NCBI GenBank assembly: GCA_035457345.1
Contig: DATIBT010000022.1
Coordinates: forward strand, 1-44,714
DNA length: 44,714 nucleotides
Direction of reading: 5' to 3'
From: DASTDY01 sp035457345
Lineage (GTDB): Bacteria; Patescibacteriota; Saccharimonadia; Saccharimonadales; EFPC-124
In this document: positions 37,590 to 44,714 of the stretch, piece by piece
Layout of the letters: every line of letters begins with the position of its first letter
How positions within the stretch are numbered: the first letter of the stretch is position 1
Made by a program: the position numbers and the translations under genes
The notes under the pieces: generated by a model
Database searches by the model: none
What the model saw: only the letters and a program-made list of their open reading frames with translations
What the model was told of the DNA's origin: nothing

Positions 37590-38357
37590 ATGCGACCACT
37601 ATGGAATGGATCTATCAGTTTCGGACTTATCAATATACCAGTGCGCATGTACAGCGGTACGAATCCTCGTGAGGGCATTGACCTCGACATGCTGCATAAT
37701 AAAGACCACGGAAAAATCCGCTACGCGCGTATTTGCACCAAAGACGGCGATGAAGTTGAATGGGACGACATTGTAAAAGGCTATGAATACCAAGATGGTG
37801 AATACGCCGTTTTTACTGCCAAAGATTTAGACAGTCTGGACGCCGAAAAATCACAGACCATAGACATTAAGCAGTTTGTAGACGAGCCGGATATTGACGT
37901 GCGTTACTTTGAAAAGCCATATTACCTTGAAGTGCAGAAGGGTGGCGACAAGGCGTATGCGTTGCTGCGCGAAGCCCTCAAGAAGTCGGGCAAAGTAGCG
38001 CTTGCTGAATTTGTGATGCACCAGCGCGAACATATTGCGGTTATAAAACCACTCGGCCGAGCGCTTATTTTAGAGCAAATGCGCTACCCCAGTGACCTGC
38101 GCGAACCTGGCGAGCTGAGTTTCCCAACGGATAAAGACGTGACGGAGAAAGAATTAGAAATGGCGCTCAAACTAGTTAAGCAAGAGACGCGGCCGTTTGT
38201 GCCCGAGGACCTGCACGACACTTACACTGAAGAGCTAGAGGAACTAATTAAGGCCAAGACTAAAGGCAAGAAGCCGGCGAAGCCTCAAAAGACGGAACCT
38301 GCCGCAGCAACTACCCAAGATCTTATGTCGGCGCTCAAGGCAAGTCTTAAGGGGTAG
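37590..38357 (+). CDS. ku: Ku homodimer-forming DNA end-binding protein
   Basis: Binds double-strand ends and recruits LigD for end joining. MRPLWNGSISFGLINIPVRM is the bacterial Ku start, so the upstream in-frame extension is excluded. The beta-barrel core follows (YARICTKDGDEVEWDDIVKG, FEKPYYLEVQKGG, EFVMHQREHIAVIKP) with the LigD-recruiting Lys-rich tail (KAKTKGKKPAKPQKTEP). 255 residues, typical. ligD follows after 2 nt. Confidence 0.96.
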   Translation: MRPLWNGSISFGLINIPVRMYSGTNPREGIDLDMLHNKDHGKIRYARICTKDGDEVEWDDIVKGYEYQDGEYAVFTAKDLDSLDAEKSQTIDIKQFVDEPDIDVRYFEKPYYLEVQKGGDKAYALLREALKKSGKVALAEFVMHQREHIAVIKPLGRALILEQMRYPSDLREPGELSFPTDKDVTEKELEMALKLVKQETRPFVPEDLHDTYTEELEELIKAKTKGKKPAKPQKTEPAAATTQDLMSALKASLKG

Positions 38358-38359
38358 GC

Positions 38360-40783
38360 GTGGGCCTCGGCAAGTATACAGCCAAGCGCAACTTTACTGG
38401 CACGCCTGAGCCAAAAGGGGCGGTACGCAAAAAGCCAGGTAGGCGATTGGCGTTTGTGGTGCAGGAGCATCATGCCAGCCAGTTGCATTACGACTTTAGG
38501 TTAGAAATGGATGGCGTGCTCAAAAGTTGGGCCGTGCCAAAAGGCCCCAGTCTTAACCCCCACGAGCATCACCTGGCAATGCATGTTGAGGATCACCCGT
38601 ATGAATACCGCACCTTTGAAGGGGTTATCCCAGAAGGCAATTACGGCGCCGGCAACGTCATTATTTGGGACGAAGGCTGGTACGAGCCACGCGCAGAAAC
38701 GACCGGCGATCCCGAAAAACTCCTACTAAAAGAGCTCAAAAAGGGGCATATTACCTTTGTGCTCCATGGCAAAAAACTCCACGGCGAATTCGCGCTGATT
38801 AAAATGGAAAAGGCCGGGGATGACGCCTGGTTGCTCATAAAAAAAGGCGATGAGTACGCCACGACTGAAGATATACTGGCCCAAGACGAGTCAGTTAAAA
38901 GTCACAAACGTGTGGACGATTTAGGTGCAGCTAACAAAATTCCGCCACTTACTGACTACCCTAAAAAGGCATCGCCGTGGCAAGTAAAACCCATGCTTAG
39001 CACCCTTGTAGAGGAGCCGTTCAGCCGCGAAGGCTGGCTATTTGAGATTAAGTGGGACGGGTACCGTGCGGTAGGGAGCAAGAAGGGGAGTAGCGTTGCG
39101 TTATATTCGCGCAATGGCCTGAATTTTGCAGAGAAATACCCACCCATTGCCGAAGCGCTGCATCTGTTTAAACACGATGTGATTGTTGATGGCGAAATTG
39201 TGGTTGTAGATGAGAACGGCGCTGCTCATTTTGAATGGCTGCAACATTGGAATAAGCTTCCACGCGGCAGTCTCCATTACTATCTATTTGATATTTTGTG
39301 GTGCGACGGGCATGATATCCGCGGCATGCCGCTACTTGAGCGCAAAAAAATACTCAGCAGCCTCGTTCCCCATAGCGACGTATTGCATATTAGTGACCAC
39401 GTAGAAACCAAGGGGGAGCGGTTGTTCGAACAAATGAAGAAGAGCCGCGTGGAAGGCATGGTCGCCAAAAAAGCCGCCAGCCCGTACCGTGAGGGCGTGC
39501 GTGGCGGCGAGTGGCTCAAGATAAAAACCGGCCTGCGCCAGGAGGTGGTGATTGGCGGGTACACAGAGCCGCGCGCGGGTCGTAAATATTTAGGTTCACT
39601 TGTAGTAGGCGTGTACGAAGATGGCAACTTTGTGTATACCGGCCATTCTGGCGGCGGCATACCCGATGACCAGCGCCGCGATTTGCGCGACCAATTAGCA
39701 AAACTCGAACGCAAAACGTCGCCCTTCACCGTTGAGCCCAAGCCAAACGCACCGGTGCACTGGGTAAAACCAGCATTGGTGTGCGAAATGAGTTTTAGCG
39801 AATGGACCATGGAGGGATATATGCGACATCCGCAATTCGAAGGCCTTAGGCCGGATAAAAAACCAACCGATGTGCACAGGGAAAAACCAAAAGCAGCTGA
39901 GCCTGCCATAAAGGGCAAGCTTGAACTAACTCACCTAGATAAAATATTTTTCCCGCGCCACAAATATACAAAAGGTGATCTCATACGCTACTACACCTCT
40001 GTTGCGGATTATATTTTGCCCTATATTAAAGACCGTCCGTGTTCTATGAACCGTATGCCAAATGGCATAACCGGCGATTCGTTTTATCAAAAAAATAACG
40101 ACCATTTGCCCGATTGGGTACCGCATGCCGATATTTTTTCTGAGTCGAACAATGCTAACTTGCATTGGATTGTCGGCGGCAAACTGGATACCCTGCTCTA
40201 CATGGTACAGCTTGGGTGCGTTGAAATTAATCCCTGGAATTCGCGCGTTGATAGTTTGGATAATCCAGACTGGATAGTGATCGACCTTGACCCTGACGGC
40301 GTGAGCTTTAAGAAAGTGATCGAGGTGACACAAACGGTCAAGGAGGTGTGCGACGAATGGAAGATCGCGGCCTACCCAAAGACTTCTGGCAAGACTGGTA
40401 TCCACATTTATATTCCTATGCACGCTAAGTACACCTATGAGCAGGCAAAAAATCTGGCCCACCTGATCGTGCTAGAAGTCAACCGGCGCCAGCCAAGCAT
40501 AACTAGTGTGGAGCGCATGCCCGAAAAGCGCAAAAACAAAATTTACCTCGACTTCCTGCAAAACCGCGAAGGCCAAACCCTTGCTGCGCCGTACTCTGTG
40601 CGCCCCACCCCTGACGCCAGCGTGTCAATGCCGCTTCATTGGGACGAAATCATACCAACGCTGAAGCCCACCGACTTTACTATTCAAAACGCTCTCTCCC
40701 GTCTCAAGCAAGTGGGGGACCTGTGGAAACCGGTACTTGGTAAAGGGGTGGATCTGGCAGCGGTGCTTAAGCGCATAGAATAA
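38360..40783 (+). CDS. ligD: Multifunctional DNA repair ligase LigD, PE-Lig-Pol order
   Basis: Three domains in 807 residues. The 3'-phosphoesterase (about 1-190) has HHASQLHYDFRLE and HPYEYRTFEGVIPEGNYGAG. The ATP-dependent ligase (about 205-510) has Lys231 in EIKWDGYRAV, then DGEIVVV and EGMVAKK. The primase-type polymerase (about 525-805) has IDLDPDGVSFKKV (metal aspartates near 640) and SGKTGIHIYIPM. The order is that of Pseudomonas LigD, not the Pol-PE-Lig order of mycobacteria. GTG start. With Ku it makes a full non-homologous end-joining pathway. Confidence 0.96.
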   Translation: MGLGKYTAKRNFTGTPEPKGAVRKKPGRRLAFVVQEHHASQLHYDFRLEMDGVLKSWAVPKGPSLNPHEHHLAMHVEDHPYEYRTFEGVIPEGNYGAGNVIIWDEGWYEPRAETTGDPEKLLLKELKKGHITFVLHGKKLHGEFALIKMEKAGDDAWLLIKKGDEYATTEDILAQDESVKSHKRVDDLGAANKIPPLTDYPKKASPWQVKPMLSTLVEEPFSREGWLFEIKWDGYRAVGSKKGSSVALYSRNGLNFAEKYPPIAEALHLFKHDVIVDGEIVVVDENGAAHFEWLQHWNKLPRGSLHYYLFDILWCDGHDIRGMPLLERKKILSSLVPHSDVLHISDHVETKGERLFEQMKKSRVEGMVAKKAASPYREGVRGGEWLKIKTGLRQEVVIGGYTEPRAGRKYLGSLVVGVYEDGNFVYTGHSGGGIPDDQRRDLRDQLAKLERKTSPFTVEPKPNAPVHWVKPALVCEMSFSEWTMEGYMRHPQFEGLRPDKKPTDVHREKPKAAEPAIKGKLELTHLDKIFFPRHKYTKGDLIRYYTSVADYILPYIKDRPCSMNRMPNGITGDSFYQKNNDHLPDWVPHADIFSESNNANLHWIVGGKLDTLLYMVQLGCVEINPWNSRVDSLDNPDWIVIDLDPDGVSFKKVIEVTQTVKEVCDEWKIAAYPKTSGKTGIHIYIPMHAKYTYEQAKNLAHLIVLEVNRRQPSITSVERMPEKRKNKIYLDFLQNREGQTLAAPYSVRPTPDASVSMPLHWDEIIPTLKPTDFTIQNALSRLKQVGDLWKPVLGKGVDLAAVLKRIE

Positions 40784-40809
40784 CCCTTACGCTTTAGCCC
40801 AGACTCCGC

Positions 40810-40821
40810 TACACTTAAACC
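40810..40821 (+). promoter_or_regulatory. -10 box TACACT 6 nt before mscS ATG (leaderless start)
   Basis: GC-TACACT (40810-40815) ends 6 nt before the ATG; no Shine-Dalgarno. Confidence 0.55.
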
Positions 40822-41769
40822 ATGAACGATGTGAACGAGTGGGTCCACAATGCTGGCGTTGCTATAGATGAATATTTAAGCGGCGTCTCTATGTTCCGTG
40901 GCATTATTGTTATTATTGGCGGAATCCTAGCAGCTTTTTTGCTTAATAAAATTATCACCAAGATGACCCTAGGCTTTGTACGCGTCATTGCCGAGCGTGC
41001 AGACAAAGAAGCTGACGAAGAAAAATTTATACAGTACCGCCGGTTTGAAACCTTTTTAAGCGTGGTGCTTGCGCTGGTGAGAGCGCTTATCATTGGTGTT
41101 GTTGGCTATATAGCCCTGCGCCTTTTATTTGACCGCAAGGATATTTTGCCAGCCACTATTGGGGTAAGCACATTCTTTGTCATTGCCGCCGGTGCAACTA
41201 TTGCGCCGCTTTTGCGCGACCTGACAAGCGGCGCCATTATGATTACTGGCCGGTGGTTTTCTGTGGGTGATTTTATAAAGGTCGAACCCTTTGGTGACGT
41301 CGCCGGGGTAGTGGAGTATGTATCGCTCCGCTCGACCAAACTTCGCAATATAAATGGCGATGTTATCTGGCTCAATAATCAAAATATTCAAGGTGTGCGC
41401 GTTACGCCGCGCGGTGTGCGTACTCTCGCCATGGACGTATTTGTGCGCGACCTAGAAAAGGGCATGGATTTAGTGGAGGAGGTCATTGGCACACTGCCGG
41501 TTGGCCCGACCATGATCGCTAGCCCGCTGCGTGTGACCTCCAAAGAGAATCTTTCACCCAAACTTTGGCGTATCACCGTGGTTGGCAAAACCGCGCCGGG
41601 CCGCGAATGGCTTATAGAAGACTTTATAAAAGAGGCCCTGCAAGGCAGGGACGAAGAAAAAGACAAGAAGAATCCGGTCATTGTGTATGGCCCGCTTGTC
41701 CGTTATGCGGACGCTTCGGCCGAAAAGCGTTTTAGTCGTGCTGTGCGCACGTATGACAAACGCATCTAA
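40822..41769 (+). CDS. Small-conductance mechanosensitive channel (MscS family), 315 aa
   Basis: Three TM helices (about 20-45, 70-100, 105-135), the last being the pore helix (IAAGATIAPLLRDLTSGAIM). The beta-domain follows: GRWFSVGDFIKVEPFGDVAG, VEYVSLRSTKLRNINGDVIW and the conserved NNQNIQGV. The C-terminal cytoplasmic alpha-beta domain is complete. Releases solutes on hypo-osmotic shock. Confidence 0.93.
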   Translation: MNDVNEWVHNAGVAIDEYLSGVSMFRGIIVIIGGILAAFLLNKIITKMTLGFVRVIAERADKEADEEKFIQYRRFETFLSVVLALVRALIIGVVGYIALRLLFDRKDILPATIGVSTFFVIAAGATIAPLLRDLTSGAIMITGRWFSVGDFIKVEPFGDVAGVVEYVSLRSTKLRNINGDVIWLNNQNIQGVRVTPRGVRTLAMDVFVRDLEKGMDLVEEVIGTLPVGPTMIASPLRVTSKENLSPKLWRITVVGKTAPGREWLIEDFIKEALQGRDEEKDKKNPVIVYGPLVRYADASAEKRFSRAVRTYDKRI

Positions 41770-41775
41770 GCGGCG

Positions 41776-41781
41776 TATACT
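41776..41781 (+). promoter_or_regulatory. TATACT -10 box of the gene at 41819
   Basis: Located right after the mscS stop; a leader of about 31 nt with GGAGGAAAAGGGG follows. Confidence 0.5.
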
Positions 41782-41818
41782 TACGGTACTGTCGGCAACG
41801 ACGATGGAGGAAAAGGGG

Positions 41819-42178
41819 ATGCCCCTACAGGATGTGCGGCAGCGGGTGTATCGGCACTTGCTGCGAGACGCGCACACGCTCGGTGCAAGCAACCTAGGTG
41901 CAACCGTTGAAATGCTCGCGTCGGATCTCGGTATTCCGAACGAGCAGGTAGCGGATGCGGTGCGTGAGCTGATGGTGCTTGGGCACATCGTTTCGGAGGA
42001 TGATGGCTTTGTGTTCTATGAAGAGCCGCAACCACGGCAACCACCAAGTGAGCCTGCACCTGAACAAAGCAAGGTAAGGCGCCGCCGTGTAAAGCGTACG
42101 AGTGATACACCATCCGGCGACCCACTGCCAGGACAGAGTGGAGGCGGCACTGGGCGCAACACCCCCCGCCGTTGTTGA
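41819..42178 (+). CDS. Winged-helix-like small protein, 119 aa
   Basis: Residues about 1-75 form a plausible winged helix-turn-helix: QDVRQRVYRHLLRDAHTLGA, TVEMLASDLGIPNEQVADAV, RELMVLGHIVSEDDGFVFYE. The tail is Pro/Glu-rich then strongly basic (SKVRRRRVKRTS) and Gly-rich, suitable for DNA contact. ATG 41819 has the best Shine-Dalgarno; a longer reading from 41753 overlaps mscS. Target genes unknown. Followed by a perfect 11-bp GC hairpin. Confidence 0.6.
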   Translation: MPLQDVRQRVYRHLLRDAHTLGASNLGATVEMLASDLGIPNEQVADAVRELMVLGHIVSEDDGFVFYEEPQPRQPPSEPAPEQSKVRRRRVKRTSDTPSGDPLPGQSGGGTGRNTPRRC

Positions 42179-42184
42179 GGATAC

Positions 42185-42212
42185 GCCGCACGCCCTTACC
42201 GGGGCGTGCGGC
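42185..42212 (+). terminator. 11-bp perfect GC hairpin
   Basis: GCCGCACGCCC (42185-42195) pairs exactly with 42202-42212 around a 6-nt loop; no U tract. Confidence 0.65.
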
Positions 42213-42227
42213 GAGAGCACATGTTGA

Positions 42228-43544
42228 TCAATCCAGTATATAGCGAGCGCAGAGTTCACCAGAGTAAACAGCACCCTCCATCGTGGCGACATATCTTTGT
42301 TTTGTGTAGTCACCAGCTAAATAGAAGCCGTTAATGGGTGTTCTTTGTGAGGGTCGCAATGACTCTGATCCAGGGCTAAGCCGATAAAAATCATCCGGAA
42401 TCACCACTTTTTGATACTGTAGAATCTTGCCCCTGAGCCGCATGCCAAGTTTTTCGGCGTCCGTTATGACCCGCTCTAGGATTGCGTCTTGTGGTACGTG
42501 TACAAATGCTTCGGGTGGGGAAAGTATAACAGACAGCCGTCCCGTTGTCCCTTTAAATGTCGTGCGGCTTTGCTCGGCGAACGATGACAGGCAAGTCAGC
42601 GGCCCAAATGTTGTGCGGTCAACGGGCAGGCTGGGCTCGGTAAGCTCCATTTGAAATGTAACGGAAGGCATGGACGGCAATGCGAGCATGGGGGTGAACC
42701 AGTCGTGAGTAAACGACCCACGGATAATACGCTGCGCCGGGCCAAGTGAAGTGGCGAGCACGACGGTATTAGCAACGAATGCGCCACGCGTACACTCCAC
42801 CACAAAATCCCGTTTGCGTTTTATGATCCGCGTAGCGCTATGATTACTCAGCACGCAGCCACCATTTGACCGAACATACGTGGCGAGCGGTTCGGTCATA
42901 ACATCGGTCATGCCACCGGTGAATGCACCTACTCTCAAGGCTAACAGCCGGTTCCAATAGGGTACGAACAGGCTAAATAGTACGAATGCAGAATATGACG
43001 TTATGGGTACAAAAAATATTCCTTCGGTCAATGGTATGAGAACATGCTTTATGGCGCGTTTGGTAACTCGTAGGTCTTGAGCATATTGCAAGACCGTTTT
43101 GGTGTCGAGCGTGGCGGGGCGCATGAGATAATCCTTAGTGCCGACTATAAAAAAGCGTGCCAGCGAGAGCTTGTCTTTCGGACTCAAAAAGGCGTTGTTA
43201 CCGAGTATGCCACCCAATGTTTTTAAAGGTTTGAAGAGTGGGGATAGGCCGAGCACCGCACGCGGACCGTTCGGCACGCGAATTTCTATTTCGTCCTCCC
43301 AGGCGAGTATGTGCTCGGGGTCTATACCGGCAGCCTTAAGTAGGCGAGGCAAATGGCTATAAAACCCAAGGAAACGATGCAGGCCTGTTTCGACCTGCAT
43401 CGTTTTCTCTTGCCACGAGGCGGTGCGGCCGCCGACAAATGGGTTCGCTTCTAGCACCGTAGGCGCAATGCCCTTGTTCGTCAGGTGTACAGCCGTACTG
43501 AGCCCGGCAAGCCCTGCGCCGATAATAACGACGTCACCCGCCAT
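42228..43544 (-). CDS. Phytoene-desaturase-like FAD-dependent oxidoreductase, 438 aa
   Basis: The N-terminal dinucleotide fold (VVIIGAGLAGLSTAVHL, then VLEANPFVGGRTASW) is that of the phytoene/zeta-carotene desaturase and amine-oxidase superfamily, with the flavin-binding C-terminal motif FYLAGDYTKQRYVATMEGAV. The text TGLHRFLGFYSHLPRLLKAA is close to plant/cyanobacterial-type PDS and ZDS. Substrate unknown; a hydrophobic isoprenoid is likely given idi, the prenyl synthase and the terpene-synthase-like gene 5-8 kb away. No phytoene synthase is in the window. Confidence 0.85.
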   Translation of the reverse strand: MAGDVVIIGAGLAGLSTAVHLTNKGIAPTVLEANPFVGGRTASWQEKTMQVETGLHRFLGFYSHLPRLLKAAGIDPEHILAWEDEIEIRVPNGPRAVLGLSPLFKPLKTLGGILGNNAFLSPKDKLSLARFFIVGTKDYLMRPATLDTKTVLQYAQDLRVTKRAIKHVLIPLTEGIFFVPITSYSAFVLFSLFVPYWNRLLALRVGAFTGGMTDVMTEPLATYVRSNGGCVLSNHSATRIIKRKRDFVVECTRGAFVANTVVLATSLGPAQRIIRGSFTHDWFTPMLALPSMPSVTFQMELTEPSLPVDRTTFGPLTCLSSFAEQSRTTFKGTTGRLSVILSPPEAFVHVPQDAILERVITDAEKLGMRLRGKILQYQKVVIPDDFYRLSPGSESLRPSQRTPINGFYLAGDYTKQRYVATMEGAVYSGELCARYILD

Positions 43545-43549
43545 ATTTT

Positions 43550-43933
43550 TTATACGGCACCGTGGGCAGAGTGGTGGTGGGCAGAATCTGTAGCGGCGCT
43601 GGCAATGCTAATCGCTCCGACAACCAGGTGGAAGGCAATATCGAAGCCGGTGAGAGTGTGTGGTAGCAGACCCAAGAACGATGGTGAAGCCAGGCCAAGT
43701 AGCGCCATGCCCACGTATAGTACGCCGACAGCCATAACAATGCTGGTAATGGTTCGGCCGTCACGCGTGCCAAAGCCGGCGTAGAGCAAGGCTGCGGCTA
43801 TCGGAATACGAATGAGATCCATGGCTATATCTGTGTTCATTATTCCCCATAGCTGCTGATCGCCACTCACCAACCCAACGAGTGCCAGCAATGCCACCAC
43901 AATTCCTACTATTTGTGCAATCCGTTTTGTCAT
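43550..43933 (-). CDS. Four-TM membrane protein (DUF4383-like), 127 aa
   Basis: Four TM helices (IAQIVGIVVALLALVGLVSG; DLIRIPIAAALLYAGFG; ITSIVMAVGVLYVGMALLGL; FDIAFHLVVGAISIASAA) and a His-rich C-terminus (DSAHHHSAHGAV). The FHLVVGAISI helix after a Gly/Leu-rich loop resembles DUF4383 proteins. AAGGAGGGGAAA before ATG 43933 fixes the start and excludes an upstream ATG. Lies 5 nt upstream of the desaturase-like gene on the same strand, so the two are probably cotranscribed. Confidence 0.75.
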   Translation of the reverse strand: MTKRIAQIVGIVVALLALVGLVSGDQQLWGIMNTDIAMDLIRIPIAAALLYAGFGTRDGRTITSIVMAVGVLYVGMALLGLASPSFLGLLPHTLTGFDIAFHLVVGAISIASAATDSAHHHSAHGAV

Positions 43934-44112
43934 TTTCCCCTCCTTATGTATGGTTGCTTTGTGCAATCGCTGCCGATTACTCCTTAAGCGTAATCTTTCC
44001 AGTAGTAATGCACAGTGAGAAAGCTTACGGGGATAGTGTGACAGCTTCCACAGACGGCTCGCTTAATTCTCGGTCAGCTAATACATGCAACCATAACGTA
44101 AGGAGGTGCATT

Positions 44113-44307
44113 ATGGCAGAAGGACAAGGCAACTTTGGCAACCACGAACAACATGTAAAGGCTGGGAGCATGAGCAGTGGCAACACTGGCCGGCCAGAAG
44201 AGCACGCAAAAGCTGGCCGCGAAGGCGCAAAGGCACAGCCTACCGAGGCAAAAGCTAAAGGCGGCCGCAATAGCCATGGCGGTGGTCGAAAGAGCGCATC
44301 AGAGTAA
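44113..44307 (+). CDS. KGG-repeat stress-type small protein, 64 aa
   Basis: Very hydrophilic, Gly/Lys/Ala/Asn-rich, with hydrophilin-like repeats (HVKAGSMSSGN, HAKAGREGAK, AKAKGGRNSHGGG). Resembles the general-stress GsiB/KGG family, thought to protect proteins during dehydration or heat. Strong Shine-Dalgarno AAGGAGGTG 5 nt before the ATG. Followed by a perfect terminator. Confidence 0.8.
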   Translation: MAEGQGNFGNHEQHVKAGSMSSGNTGRPEEHAKAGREGAKAQPTEAKAKGGRNSHGGGRKSASE

Positions 44308-44339
44308 TCTCGGCTACCCGTAGCCCGTTTATACACACT

Positions 44340-44376
44340 AAAAAATAGAGGCCCTTGCGAGGAGCCTCTATTTTTT
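44340..44376. terminator. Strong terminator after KGG gene
   Basis: A run plus TAGAGGC (44340-44352) pairs exactly with 44364-44376. Confidence 0.9.
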
Positions 44377-44423
44377 GTTCGTCGATAAAAACAAAAAACT
44401 CCCGCAGGGGAGAGGGGTTGTGC

Positions 44424-44458
44424 GTGGGGCCGCGGCGTGATGCCGCCGCGGCTCCCAC
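44424..44458 (-). terminator. GC hairpin after right-edge orphan
   Basis: GTGGG-GCCGCGGC pairs with GCCGCGGC-CCCAC (one bulged T); downstream of the minus-strand gene at 44480. Confidence 0.6.
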
Positions 44459-44479
44459 TTTCGCACGGGGTAGAACGTT

Positions 44480-44714
44480 TCAGACTCGCCAGTCCGGCTC
44501 GACCCGCAGGGTCCCGTCGTGCTTGCGCACGAGGGTGAGCTTGCGGTAGTTCTTCTCTTCGAGCATGCTGCCGGCGGTGGCGATGTGTACCACGTGCACG
44601 CGGCGCTCGGTGAGCGTTGCCGGAATCATGACGACCACGTACTCCGTCTGGGTGGTGGTGGAGGTGAGCTGCACGGGCTGCTGCTTCTCCACCAGCCCCT
44701 TGAGGAGCTCGTAG
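44480..44714 (-). CDS. C-terminal part of an orphan protein (cut by window edge)
   Basis: The minus-strand frame is open to the window end (at least 77 residues): LLKGLVEKQQPVQL, TQTEYVVVMIPATLTERRV, HIATAGSMLEEKNYRKLTLV and VEPDWRV at the end. Beta-rich look, no signal visible. GC-rich like the other hairpin-terminated orphan genes. An internal GTG at 44692 is not needed as a start because the frame continues upstream. Confidence 0.55.
   Translation of the reverse strand, partial: YELLKGLVEKQQPVQLTSTTTQTEYVVVMIPATLTERRVHVVHIATAGSMLEEKNYRKLTLVRKHDGTLRVEPDWRV

Noticed and set aside
1..44714. CRISPR array, IS transposase or rRNA
   Set aside because: No regularly spaced short repeats, no transposase signature other than the tyrosine recombinase, and no rRNA segments were seen.

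Overview
The window looks like a chromosomal segment from a Patescibacteria/CPR bacterium, most probably Candidatus Saccharibacteria (TM7). The evidence is several membrane or secreted proteins with no database-famous relatives, an N-terminal 'QRG-aHI-E' pilin-like anchor typical of that group, genome-encoded CCA on all nine tRNAs, tightly packed housekeeping genes, and many promoters whose -10 box ends 6-8 nt before the start codon (apparent leaderless mRNAs). This assignment is by pattern recognition only; no search was run.

Layout. 1-5.3 kb: a truncated membrane ORF, a decayed HAD phosphatase with two stop codons, an NTF2-like protein, tRNA-Val, a membrane-anchored protein, D-Ala-D-Ala ligase, a slipin and two tandem paralogous orphan genes. 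5.4-16.6 kb is an accessory region. It starts with a truncated tRNA-Phe copy carrying a structured repeat, then intact tRNA-Phe and a frameshifted tyrosine recombinase. These are followed by a three-gene membrane operon, a GC-rich secreted cutinase with four C-terminal repeats, a secreted SGNH hydrolase that carries one copy of what looks like the same module, an unusual tRNA-Gly and two large membrane proteins. 16.9-19.3 kb: a VOC protein and a CsoR-controlled operon (DUF4396, CsoR, DUF305). 19.4-23.4 kb: a membrane sensor kinase, tRNA-Cys with its own truncated copy plus the same repeat, and an ECF sigma/anti-sigma pair. 23.5-30.4 kb: tRNA-Leu, a third repeat copy, then an apparent operon lemA-htpX-membrane protein-ligA-orphan-HAM1 NTPase-RNA methyltransferase. 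30.5-34.2 kb: small orphans and four tRNAs. 34.3-44.7 kb: polyprenyl synthase, IPP isomerase, a terpene-synthase-like protein, Ku, LigD, MscS, a phytoene-desaturase-like oxidoreductase and small stress-type genes.

How genes may work together. The cutinase and SGNH esterase could act on the envelope or surface lipids of a host; Saccharibacteria live on Actinobacteria, many of which have mycolic acids. Idi, prenyl synthase, terpene-synthase-like and desaturase-like genes look like a small isoprenoid-tailoring set. Ku and LigD make a complete two-gene end-joining system.

The most novel signal is non-coding. A 73-74 nt structured repeat occurs three times with compensatory base changes and a conserved CTTG loop. 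In two copies it is fused to a tRNA 5' fragment ending exactly after G19 of the D-loop, and in both the truncated and intact tRNA starts are exactly 147 nt apart. A second non-coding oddity is a tRNA-Gly in which the invariant G19-C56 tertiary pair appears swapped for U19-A56. A further pattern is a set of about ten small orphan genes, most with a clear Shine-Dalgarno, each closed by a long GC-rich hairpin without a U tract.
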